Source of the DNA: Mrakia gelida
Taxonomy: Eukaryota; Basidiomycota; Tremellomycetes; Cystofilobasidiales; Mrakiaceae
Assembly: GCA_024345305.1 (NCBI GenBank)
Contig: BRON01000002.1
Location: 558,001 to 622,000, forward strand
Reading direction: 5' to 3'
Length of the DNA: 64,000 nt
Part shown: positions 44,162 to 53,977 of the stretch, piece by piece
Layout: every line of letters begins with the position of its first letter
Numbering within the stretch: the first letter of the stretch is position 1
The notes under the pieces: model-generated
The model's input: the letters and a program-made list of their open reading frames with translations, nothing else
What the model was told of the DNA's origin: nothing
Database searches by the model: none
Made by a program: the position numbers and the translations under genes

Positions 44162-45633
44162 ATGTCTTCGATAGATCACTCCTCCCTTCGTCTACTCTCT
44201 TCTGTGATAGGTTGGGTGTGAGTCCTCTCGAATGAAACTCTCTCCCTCTCTCCGTTCAAGACCCACGCATGGGGCAACCTCACAAAGCGTCGAGCTCACC
44301 TTTTCGCCCTTCCTCGCCCTTCTTTTGAAGTTATTTCTCGTCCTGGACGGCTTCCTTCTATCCTCAAGTCATTCTCAACTACCAGACCAAGTCGTAAGTT
44401 GATGTTTTCTCCCCAATTATGGCGCTCTGCGAGCTGCGACGAAGACGAGGTCCTCTTCGGCGAAGCTGACATTCCCTCTCTTCCACTCTCCCTCCTCCTC
44501 CATATCCTCCGACAACCTTCTCTTTGTCCATGAAATATCTTCTTCGTTGCGCTCTCGCCGATTCGACGCTTCGTTCTCCCTCTTCACAGAACAAAAGGAT
44601 TCTCGATAGACTTTGCGCTACCCAACGTGCTCGGATACATCAGTCTAACAACCTTTGCGAGTCGCCCTTCTCCTTTCACTGCTGCTAGAGACGAAGCTGA
44701 CCTTCATCCCCATTTTGTGTCCTACAGAACGTCGCCCTCCGGTTCTTCTCCTTCGTCAGGCAGCAGTACGGAGCGAGGCACGACGGTCATCATCCCACCG
44801 TTTCCTACTCCGACGTCGCCTTCGCTGTCCACGCGAGTCCTCCTCTTCCTGCTTCAGAAGAAGAAGAAGACGAAGCTGACCTACTCTTGTCTTTGAATCA
44901 CTCAGGCCCTGATCCTCTCGACCGTCTCCCTCTCTCAAATGCTCTACTACCCCTCCACGCAACGACTCTCGACGTACAACAAGATCGCCGTGCCCATCAT
45001 GGCGCTTCTCGTCGCGTCTGGTGCTGCTCTCACCTACTCGGGAGTTCGAGGACTGCAGCTGCTCGACTTCCTTTACTTGTTCTCGTACCTCAAAGTAAGC
45101 GCGAACGCTTGTACCTCCTCGACCTCTTCTTTCAAACGTGAGCTCACGTTCGGTCGTTGGTTCGTTTTCCTCAGCTCTACATCACTTTCACCAAGTACAT
45201 CCCTCAGGCCCACCTCAACTACAATCGTAAATCAACAGAGGGCTGGTCGATCGTCAACATCTATCTCGACCTGATCGGAGGATCCCTCTCTTTCGTTCAA
45301 CTCTTCCTCGACGCGTGGCTCGACGGGGACGTCTGGGGTGGGACCTTCGGAAACCCAAGCAAGCTGTAAGCATAATCGACTTCCCCTCTCACATCTTCCC
45401 CTCGTCTCCGTCTCCACTCCTCGTTTCCTCAGCCGATCTGACGCGTCTTCCCCTTCTTCCACGTCCTGCTCTCCTCCAGCGGCATGTCCGTCTTCACCTT
45501 CGCCTTCGACTCCCTCTTCATCTTCCAGCACTACGTCCTCTACCCCAACCCTCCCAGCTCCTCGGATCCGAAGCTCGTCACCGAAGCGGAAGGGGAGGAC
45601 GAGGTCGTGGACGAGAGGACTCCCTTGGTCTAG
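44162..45633 (+). CDS. Cystinosin-like lysosomal/vacuolar cystine transporter
   Basis: Proton-coupled exporter of cystine from vacuole or lysosome (Ers1 in yeast). Seven-helix PQ-loop protein: LRLLSSVIGWVYFSSWTASF, YPQVILNYQTKSTKGFSIDF (first PQ loop), ALPNVLGYISLTTFNVALRF, SYSDVAFAVHALILSTVSLS, IMALLVASGAALTYSGVRGL, FLYLFSYLKLYITFTKYIPQ, AHLNYNRKSTEGWSIVNIYL (second loop), DLIGGSLSFVQLFLDAWLDG and FTFAFDSLFIFQHYVLYP. The last residues, DERTPLV, contain an acidic dileucine-type vacuolar sorting signal (E-R-T-P-L-V). About 265 residues. Two introns (44657-44727 and 44833-44905) start with GCGAGT rather than GT; the reading around both is supported by homology. Other introns are canonical. Confidence 0.9.
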
Positions 45634-45951
45634 ATTTCCTTTCGACGCGTTCGAGGTTTCGCTTTTCTTCTTTCTCTCTTTCTACTGCAATACTTGGAGG
45701 ATTAGACAGATCGGGGCTTGTACTACCTATAGTACTAGTAGACTTTGTATTGGAATGATGCCCTTGGAAGCTGCTGCTGGGCGAGCGCAGGAAAGAAGAC
45801 GACGAGGGGGCGACGCGACCCTTTTCAAGGACGTGAGCCGTCCCGAATCTACAACGAGATCCAGACTTTCCGCTGAAGCCATGCCACGGCGTCCAACACG
45901 CTTCGATCATCTTCGACAACTATCTATGACCCCCCAACTCTGCCGTCTAAA
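45634..45951. other. Convergent intergenic spacer
   Basis: 318 bp between the stops of the cystinosin and DJ-1/PfpI genes; no gene seen. Confidence 0.4.
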
Positions 45952-46964
45952 CTAAACGAGACCATGGAAAGCAGCCCACTCGTCCTCTCCCTCGTTCCTC
46001 CCGGTGAATTCCAGCACACCCCTGATCTTCAACCCGATCGCTGGACCAAGAAGATGATCCATCCACGCTGTGATCATATCCATCCCGGCTGTAACTCCGC
46101 TCGACGTCCAGAGGTTCCCGTCGACGACCCATCTTGCTTTGGGAACCCAGATGATCGAAGGGTTGGTTTTGGAGGTGTGCTCCTGTTCGGAGAGAGAAGG
46201 AAAGGGACATGGAGAGGGAGAGGAAGAAGGGCAGAGGGAGAGAGAGAGAGATAGAGAGAGAAGACAGAGAGCGTCGAGTCAGAGAGCGGGGGGAGGGGCA
46301 GGTGAAGACGAGCGAGACGCGGAGAGAGATCTCAGATGCGGAACCAGATGACTCACGACGAGCGCCTTGTAGGCAGCTTTGTTCGAGGTAGCTCTCTTCC
46401 CATCTAGATATCCAGTCGAGCTCAGCAGCCAAGACCCAGTGCAGACTGAGCGACGAGAAGGACGTGTTAGCTTTCGCTCAGGGACGTCGCGAAGCACCGA
46501 GGGAGGAAAACGTCGAAGCTGCTTACCCGTCAAGACATACGTCGCCTTATGAACATGCTCGTTCAGAAACTCTCTCGCTCTAGCGTTGGTCTCGAACCAG
46601 GGGCGTGCTCCTCTTCCTCCTGTAGAAGACGGCGAGATCCAATCAGCGAACGAAGAGGGAGGGAAGAGCGAACGAGGGTCCGATCGAACGAACCTGGAAC
46701 GAGCAAAACATCCCACTCCTTCCCTTGAGCGTCGTCGTAGGTCATATCAGGGACGACCTTGAGGCCTCCTGCCATCTCCAAAGGTTCGGTGGTCTCTGCG
46801 AGGTAGGAGATGGTGAGGGAGTAAGGCGAGAGAGCGATGGAGTCGGACTGAGTGAGTCGGTCGATTTGCAGGGGTGTGAGGAGATCTGCTGGTCCGATAA
46901 AGTCTAGAGGCTGAACTTCTGGGAAGAGGACGATGGCCATCTTGAGGGCTTTGGGTGTAGACAT
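45952..46964 (-). CDS. DJ-1/PfpI family protein
   Basis: Class I glutamine amidotransferase-like fold; relatives include isonitrile hydratases and glyoxalase III-type proteins. Sequence: MSTPKALKMAIVLFPEVQPL, DFIGPADLLTPLQIDRLTQS, YSLTISYLAETTEPLEMAGG, LKVVPDMTYDDAQGKEWDVL, LVPGGRGARPWFETNARARE, TVCTGSWLLSSTGYLDGKRA with the nucleophile Cys in the CTGS elbow, TSNKAAYKALV, SIIWVPKARWVVDGNLWTSS, GVTAGMDMITAWMDHLLGP and LEFTGRNEGEDEWAAFHGLV. Asp21-x-x-Gly-Pro and the TSSGVTAGMD block are typical of the isonitrile hydratase/AraC-N-like branch. About 255 residues, four introns. The exact substrate is unknown. Confidence 0.85.
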
Positions 46965-47306
46965 GGGGAAGGAGAGCTGTCGGCGTTGGAGGGAACCGAG
47001 TAAGAGAAGGAGGGAAGGCGCTTGAGGCTGAGCTCGACTTTCCTTCTCGGAGTCAGCCGCCGAGGATGACTCTGCCTCTGCGACTCTGAAGGAAGATTTT
47101 CTTGCGAAGAGACTTTGGTATTGACGTCTCTGAGGCTCTCCGAGGTGGACTGTCCTCTTTTCGTTTTCTAATCGGGTTGGAAAGTCAGTCGCATCGTCGA
47201 GCCTTCTCGATCCTTCTTCGCCCATCTCCTTCCTTCCCTTTCTCCTTGCCCGCTCCAAAACCACGACATGCTCTTCTTCTCCTCCTAAGACATCGACCTC
47301 TCTCCC
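46965..47306. promoter_or_regulatory. Divergent promoter DJ-1/PfpI / acidic unknown
   Basis: 342 bp between opposite starts. An open + strand frame crosses it but shows no motif; no gene called. Confidence 0.45.
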
Positions 47307-48619
47307 ATGACCAGCACCCTTCTCTATCGCCAGCTCCCCTCAATGATGAGCACCTTCAACACTGGCCCTTCCTTCCTTCACCACAAACGAGCTCACTCTC
47401 CTCCTCCCTCCTCGTCCAACTTCACAACTCGAGACGCCGACTCTTCCTCCTCAGACTCGGACTCTCCTCCCCCACCTCGAAAACGAAGAACAACAGCAAC
47501 ATCCTCAGAAGAAGAAGGAAAACCTTCCCTCTTCGCTTTCCAACCTCCAGCAGCCAGAGCATCCAGGGGAGGGAAGAGGGCACACGACAGCGAGGAGGAC
47601 GAAGGCGAGGGAGGATGGGGAGCAGCAGGACGGATCGGCGACGACGAAGACGACAACTCCCTCGACATTCAAGCTCAAGAATCCTCCTCTTCCTCGGGAA
47701 CCAACTGGAGATCAACAGCCTTCCCTCCGAACCCAAAAAGATTCAAGCGCACCCTCAGCGACGGCTTCACTCAGATGGGTCTCTCGGAGGGAGGACGAGT
47801 TAGCCGAGCCTTCGAGGAGGAGGAGGTCGTTCATCCTTACAGAGTCGAGGAGCCCGAGGAGGTAGGACCAGCAGTCTGGCTTGGGTCGGCTCCTGCTTCT
47901 CAGGAGGATGAGGTCGAGATCAGTGGGGTTGGAGAGGAGGAGGAGGAGAGGGCGAGGAACGAGATGGCCGTAGGGTTCTGGAGGGGAAACGAGGGAGTCG
48001 TTCCTTCGTCGCGAGGTGAGTTTGAAGCCCTTTCTTGCTCTTCTGGTCGGGGTTCAAGTTCGAGATGAAGGATAGAGATCTGAAGCTGACTTTGGTGCTC
48101 TGTTTCCCCCAGATCCATCATCCCTCTACCTGCCCTCGTCCTACCTCAACAAGCCCACGACGCATCACCTTCCTCCTCCCTCGGAAGCCTGGTTAAATCA
48201 ACAACGAGGAGTAGTGTGCGTACCTTCTCTCCTCATCTCTCTATTACCTTTCTCCTTCTCATCATCTTGTCCTCGCTCGAGCGCTGACCGTTCTCTCGTT
48301 CTTCCCTCTTTCTTCGCGTCCTTCAAGCAGCATCTACGCACCACCTCCTTCCTTCAACGCTCCCTTCCCCACCCAACCACCAAACAGCACCACCAGCAGC
48401 TCCACTCCTCCTCCCGAGTTCGGCTACCTTCCTCGACGACCCTTCTTCGGCTCGCGAACGTCCTCAAACGGAGAGATGCAGCTCGACACGGACGACGAAG
48501 GATCGAGGGCAGAGTCTCCCTACTCGGCGGAGGAGCCATGGCCTGGAGCGAGCATCACGGAGCTGCCTGACGAGGAGGAGATAGAGATGGATGCGGCCGG
48601 GGAGATGGACGTGGATTGA
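47307..48619 (+). CDS. Uncharacterised acidic, Ser/Pro-rich protein
   Basis: Not recognised. Three exons. Starts MTSTLLYRQLPSMMSTFNTG (the Met at 47343-47345 is an equally good start). A basic PPPPRKRRTT and a second GGKRAHDSEEDEGEG suggest a nuclear protein. The one ordered-looking block is FPPNPKRFKRTLSDGFTQMG followed by VVHPYRVEEPEEVGPAVWLG. The C-terminal part reads LNKPTTHHLPPPSEAWLNQQ, RGVVSIYAPPPSFNAPF and a very acidic end with PDEEEIEMDAAGEMDVD. About 375 residues, mostly predicted disordered. Composition and the RFKR-TLSDGF block resemble basidiomycete nuclear proteins known only as hypothetical. No enzymatic motif. Confidence 0.65.
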
Positions 48620-49042
48620 GGAGGGGTAGAGTAGAAGTGGGAGGGACGAGAGGGAGAGTGTTCGGTTCGGGTTGAAGTTGGGGTTTTGGAAGGTAGAACG
48701 AGGTTGCTTAACGATTTGAAACGATAGATCCGGTTGTTGTGTACTCTCTTCTTGCTTCTGTGAGTGCTGGGATGACGACAAATACAAGATGAGAGAGGCA
48801 AAGCGGCGAGGGAAGACTCGGGACGCGACCTACTTCGCGAAGAGTTTCTTCGCGTCGAGAAAGGCACTTCGAGTTCAATTTTTTGCTCTCAGAGTACAGC
48901 TCAATCCTCTCTATCATCCTGCATATCTACGAGAGGAAAATTCGCGTCTCATAAATGAGCAGCCTGAGCTCAAATCCTGAATCAGCAGGCCAACCTCTTC
49001 CCCTCCACCTCGAATCGAAGCTCCTTCCCTCCCTCAACGGCG
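48620..49042. other. Intergenic spacer between tandem genes
   Basis: 423 bp; 3' flank of the acidic unknown and leader of HRT3. No gene or RNA recognised. Confidence 0.4.
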
Positions 49043-51146
49043 ATGTCGAAAACCGATGCAGAACTGGCCCAGGAGCTCGAGGAGTTCAGGTTAGTGGACC
49101 CTATGTACTCTGCTTTCTACCAAGTAGAACTTCGTGCTCACTCGCTTTCTGCTGTCTTGTCTACAGAGCTCGATGGAAGACCGAAGTCGGAAGTCGCCAT
49201 CCTCCTCCTCCTCCCTCTGGTCCATCTCCCGCTTCTTCGTCCCTCCAACCCTCCAACACGACTCAAACTTCCTCGAACACACTCCTCTCACCAACATCCA
49301 ACGCATCCCATCTTCCAAACCCTCTCTCCCCGTCGACGAACTCGTCCAACCTCCCCGCTCCATCGCTCCTCCAACATGAGCTCACCTCCTCCTCCTCCGC
49401 CCTCGAAATCTATACCGTCGCCGCTGAGAAGGAGTCTTCTGGTCAACTTGGAGAAGCCGTGAAGCTCTATCAACGAGCTTTCCGTCTGGACGACAACATC
49501 GATCGAGTCTACAACGCCCTCAAACGTCGAGCAGACCTTCACCCTCCTCCCTCCCATGCGGTCTCGTCCGTCCCTCCTCCCTCGTCCTCCTCGCCCGCCG
49601 AACCAGCTCCCTTCGTCTTCAAGACTCAGTTCCAGATAGGTCCAGACTTCGACACCGTGGCGGAACCCTCGTTCGATCCTACAGCAGAGCTCGAGGAGTC
49701 CTTCTCTCAGCTCGGTCAGCATTTCGTCGCGGAAGACGAAACGAAGGAGTGCCTCCTCAACGTCCTTCCGAACGAGGTCCTCCTCGTCGTCCTCAAAACG
49801 CTAGGAAGAGCTGGAGATTGGACGACGATTGCGAGGTTTGGGGCGGTGTGCAAGAAGGCGTTCTTGTTGAGCAAGGACCTCGCGATCTGGAAGTGAGTTC
49901 TCGTTCTCCCTTCCCCTCCCGCCTCACCTTCGCGTTCCTCCCTCCGATCGTCGCGTCGTGTCGCTTCAGCTTCTCTCGCTCCTCCCTCGCACTCCAGCTG
50001 ACTCGTTTCCTCTTGCTATCCTTCGCGGATGCAGGGAGATCTGCTCGCTCACCTTCGTTCCTCCGTTCCAAATCGAGCCGGAGCAGTCGTACTCCTCACT
50101 CGCCAGATCCCTTCACGACAACGACTATCGCGAGATGTTCGTTCGACAGCCTCGAGTTCGACTGGATGGAATCTACATCAGCGTCTGCCACTGTGAGTAC
50201 ATCTCTTCTTCTCGAGCTCGCTTCTCGTCCCGCGACCTCGTCGCCCTTCTCGTTCGCTGACCTTCGTCTTCCCTTGTTTCCCCAGACCTACGAGCTGGCG
50301 AGAGCGAGAACGCCTGGATCGACTCTACTCATCTCATCACCTACCATCGTCTCCTTCGTTTCTTCGCGGACGGAACGGTCATCTCCCTCCTCTCGACAGA
50401 ACAGTTCGTCCCTTTCCATCCGTCTTCCTCGACGAAACGAAAGCTCAACCTGACGCGTCCTTGTTCCCTCTCTCTCTTCGTCCCTTCTCCAGTCCCTCGG
50501 TCCTGGTCCCTCTCCTCACTCCCACCCTTCGAATGAAAGGTCTTCATCACGGATACTGGTTCATCACTCCTCCCGCCGACCCTTTGGATCCTTCGAGTCG
50601 TCCGGACGACGCATCTGGTCCTGAGATCCAGGTCTCTTCGCTCGTAGAACCGGACTCAGCGAAGGAGGCGAGACCGCTAAAGTACACGTTCCAGATGGTG
50701 CTCAGGCTGGGAGGACCGAGAGGAAGGTACGCCTAGTTTTCTCGCCATCTTTCGTGAGCTCAGCTGGCTTGACTGACTCTCGTCCTTGCTTCGTCGTTTG
50801 TGGCTTCCGCTCGCTTCTCGACTTGCAGATGGAACAAGATCGAGCTCAAGGAGTACAAGAGTCTGAACCTGGCCAACGGCGAGGAGCTGGATGTGAGTCT
50901 CTCTCCTCTCGACTCCTCTTGCAGCGTCCTTGCTCGACACGTCTCTCCTTCGCTGACCTCTCTCTTCGTCTTTGCAGATCCGTCTCTTTAACCAGAAGTC
51001 CTTCTTCTTCTCGAAGTAAGCTCGGCCACTACACCGCTTCGTGACGAGCTAGCTTAGCTCGAAGAAGAAAAAGGCTAGACCGCTGACGGACTCTTCTTCC
51101 TCCTCCCTCGCCTCCAGAGTTCGTTCGTTCCCTCCCTTCGGTTAAC
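49043..51146 (+). CDS. HRT3: F-box protein Hrt3/FBXO9-like
   Basis: Substrate receptor of an SCF ubiquitin ligase; the human homologue FBXO9 targets Tel2/Tti1. The N-terminus MSKTDAELAQELEEFRARWK is followed by a Ser/Pro linker, then a TPR/MIT-like helix pair YTVAAEKESSGQLGEAVKLY and QRAFRLDDNIDRVYNALKRR. The F-box is LLNVLPNEVLLVVLKTLGRA with FGAVCKKAFLLSKDLAIWKE. After it comes the Hrt3 C-terminal domain: EMFVRQPRVRLDGIYISVCH, YLRAGESENAWIDSTHLITY, HRLLRFFADGTVISLLSTEH, PSVLVPLLTPTLRMKGLHHG, YWFITPP, LKYTFQMVLRLGGPRGRWNK, IELKEYKSLNLANGEELDIR and LFNQKSFFFSKVRSFPPFG. All family landmarks (RxDGIYIS, YYRxLRFFxDGT, YxSxN) are present. About 535 residues, seven introns. Confidence 0.9.
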
Positions 51147-51766
51147 CGGGACGCGAACGACGAAGGACGGCTCGCCATCTCTTTTTGGGTTTTACGATAT
51201 CCACGCATCGATGGTCATGATGTTGCTCTATCGTCACTTTCACCTCCGGTCTCAGAATTTTTTCTCGCGATCGCGGGAGAGGCGGACGCGCGACCGCCAA
51301 AACAAACTCGGTTAGTTCGTTCGACGTCCTTTCACTTCAGGTTTTCTTCCCCCGTAATTGGTTTATCGTTGGTCACAGCGTGCAGATCGCCGCTGATGCA
51401 TTTGCTTTCCTCCGTCACCAGGACCTCTCCTTCCGCTCCTCCGCTTCCTTCTCGACCCATCATCATAGCGAACCGACCTCGACGCGTCCACCATCTCCCT
51501 CATCTCCTCACCTCCTTTCCCTCTCTCTTCCTCTTTATTGCTCACCCCTTAATCTACCAGTGCCAAGGCCGTCCTCCCCGCCGCTATATCAAAGTGCATC
51601 CTGCTCCCTCCGATTGCTTGAAGGTCAGTCTCAAAAGTTTTAAACCAGACGGAGATGAGCTGCGCGAGCTGATCGCACTTGTCCTTTCCCTTTCCTTTTG
51701 CTTTCCCGCTATTTCGCTTTCTCTTTTGACTTCCAACCACTACCTTCTCCCCCTCTTCAGTAAGCC
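51147..51766. other. Spacer with probable 5'-UTR intron of the next gene
   Basis: 620 bp. A likely 5'-UTR intron runs from a GTCAGT donor near 51623 to a CAG just before TAAGCC and the ATG at 51767. A GACGCGTC palindrome lies at 51481. No gene. Confidence 0.4.
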
Positions 51767-53538
51767 ATGTCGTCGTTTAACCACTTCCACTACCACCAGC
51801 AGCAGCACTTCCAGCAGCAGCTGTTCGCTCATCAGCAGCGGAACGGAGGAGTTTGGATCAACTTGAACGCGCCGGCGCCTTACATGGTTAGTTCTCCCTT
51901 CCTTGATGCGTTTCTCAGCTTCGGTTTGGGTGGAAGAGGGAGGTGGGATAGTTCTTGGTGCTGGGTACGAGTTTCGAGTCGATGCGGGAGGGTTTGGTGG
52001 TGGGGTCGAGTTCGCCACTCGATTCTTGGATCCGAACGACGTCCACCTTCAGCTCCACCTTTCCGCCTCCCTCCTCTCCTCTCGACACGCTTCCAGGGCT
52101 GACCTTCACTCTGTTATTCATTCAGCACCAGCACCAGCACCAGCGACCCGCCTATCCTCACCCCCCCGCCCACTTCGCTCCTCAGAGCTACGGCCCTGAG
52201 TTTGAGGTGAACTATCGACACATGCCTCCTTCCCCTCCTCGTTCAAGGGTTAGTCTTCTTTTTTTGTCGTTCTCGCTCGTCTCGAAACGGACGCTGATGC
52301 TCTTTTTGTGCCTTCGTCTCGTTCTGGATATCTCAGTCTGCCTCTCCGACCTTCGTCTCCCCCTCGACCTCCTTCTCCCCTCCCTCCACTGCCTTCACCC
52401 ACTTCACCTCCGCTCCTCTTCCTCGAGCCCCCACCTATCCTGGAGTTCATCTCGCACGCCAGCACTCTTCCACTCTCTCCTCCTCATCCACTCTCGGATC
52501 CAAGATCTCTCGAGTTTCGACGGATCCGACGGAGTACAAGCTCCATGATCCCCTCCCGATCTCTGCGGAGGCCAAGTTGGAGGCTCTCGGGTTCTCCAAC
52601 ATCCGAGAGCTCGGAACTGCTACTGGGCTGTGGAGGGTCTTCGAGGGGAAGAAGATTGTAGGGATGGAGTGGCAGGGCCATCGTCTTGGGGTTGAGGACC
52701 GAGGAGTTCAGGATCCTGAAGCGGTTCGTTTCCTCTCGCTCTGCGCTCTCCTGTCTTGTTCTCCCTTCTTCCAAAAGATGCTGACTCTCGCCTCTTCCCG
52801 CCTTCTGATCGTTTTAGATCCTCGCCGCCGAGCACGCCCACAAGATCATCTCTGAGAAGCTCCAGCACGGCGGATCCTCCCTCCCCGTCGCTCCCACATC
52901 CTCCGCCGTCGTCGTCGCTTCGTCGGTCGCAGGACTCGGATACTCGGAGTTGGACAACGTCAAGGTGGTCGAAGCGGCGCAGGATAAGGAGGAGAAGGTT
53001 GCTATGTGCTGGAACTGTGGAGTCGAGGGTGTTCGATTGGTGAGTTCAGCTTCGCGTCTTCGTTCGTCGCGTCTTCGAAAAGTCCCTTTCTGACTTCTTC
53101 TCTTCTTCTCTTCCGCTCGAACAGGCACCCGAGGGAATGCCCACCTTCCCTCACCTCCACCTCGACCTCTCTCATCTCCTCCGCGACATCCCTCGAGTCG
53201 CCCACTCCCCTCACCTGCCTTCCACTCTCGCCGCGCTCGACCTCGACGGAGTCAACAACCCCTCCATCCGAGCCCTTGCCGCCTCGGACTACCCTTGCCG
53301 ACTCTGCAAGGTTCCCACCATCGCCTCCACCCCTCGATCCCATCTCACCAAGGTCGCTCGTCCCTCTTCCTCCTCCCTCGACGACGGCGAGTTCGTCTTC
53401 GCGTCCATCGGTCGAAAGGACGTCGTCCCCGAGGTTCCTCACGGAAGGAGGGTCGTCGACCATAGCTTCCCCGTTGGACGAGTCGGCGGAGGCCAGGGAT
53501 ACATGGTCGGAGGAACTTACGGGCACTGGGTCAGGTGA
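51767..53538 (+). CDS. Uncharacterised protein with two Cys pairs (zinc-ribbon-like)
   Basis: Not recognised. Starts MSSFNHFHYHQQQHFQQQLF, with a Gln/His-rich N-terminus. Pro/Ser-rich disorder extends to about residue 130. An ordered block follows: YKLHDPLPISAEAKLEALGF, SNIRELGTATGLWRVFEGKK, IVGMEWQGHRLGVEDRGVQD, ILAAEHAHKIISEKLQHGG. Then VAMCWNCGVEGVRLAPEG, a leucine-rich LHLDLSHLLRDIPRVAH, and SDYPCRLCKVPT. The C-x2-C pairs (CWNC and CRLC), ~75 residues apart, could form one zinc site. The C-terminus is Gly/Val-rich (FPVGRVGGGQGYMVGGTYGH). About 400 residues, seven introns. No known enzyme motif. Same strand and direction as HRT3 and KAP120. Confidence 0.65.
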
Positions 53539-53977
53539 GGAGGGGGTTTGGGATGGATGGACGCGTTCTCGTTTCTTCGTTTTCCTTTTGGTTTCTTCGA
53601 TTTTTGTCTTCTCTCTACTCATCTCGGTCTGTCTGTGTGCTCGTTCTATGTTCTCTCTCCTCCTCTTCTGTTGCTTTCTTTGCTTTGTGCTGGTCGAGAA
53701 CAGCTTCAATCGTTCGCTCACGCGTCGACGAACGAAGCTCGACTCCTGGTTTTGCTTTTTTGTTGTTTGGTTCGTTTTCGCTCTTTCTTTGGTTGCTTGC
53801 TACTTGTTAATTATTGTGCTCTTGTACTACCTCTCGCCAGCACGAAGAAAAACTGAGAGGAGAGCGCGTGTCAGGGGGATCTGTCTCCGTTCGTTTCGAG
53901 GGCCGCCTCGAGCTCAAGATGAAAGGGAGGAGAGTCTCCTTCTCCCTCCACCCACGACCCCTCTCTTCCCTTCTTCG
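53539..53977. other. Intergenic spacer
   Basis: 439 bp; T-rich 3' flank of the zinc-ribbon-like gene and leader of KAP120. No gene seen. Confidence 0.4.

Noticed and set aside
46200..46270. GAGAGA-rich purine tract as a regulatory repeat
   Set aside because: It is a simple repeat within an intron of the DJ-1/PfpI gene (pyrimidine tract on the coding strand), consistent with a polypyrimidine stretch.
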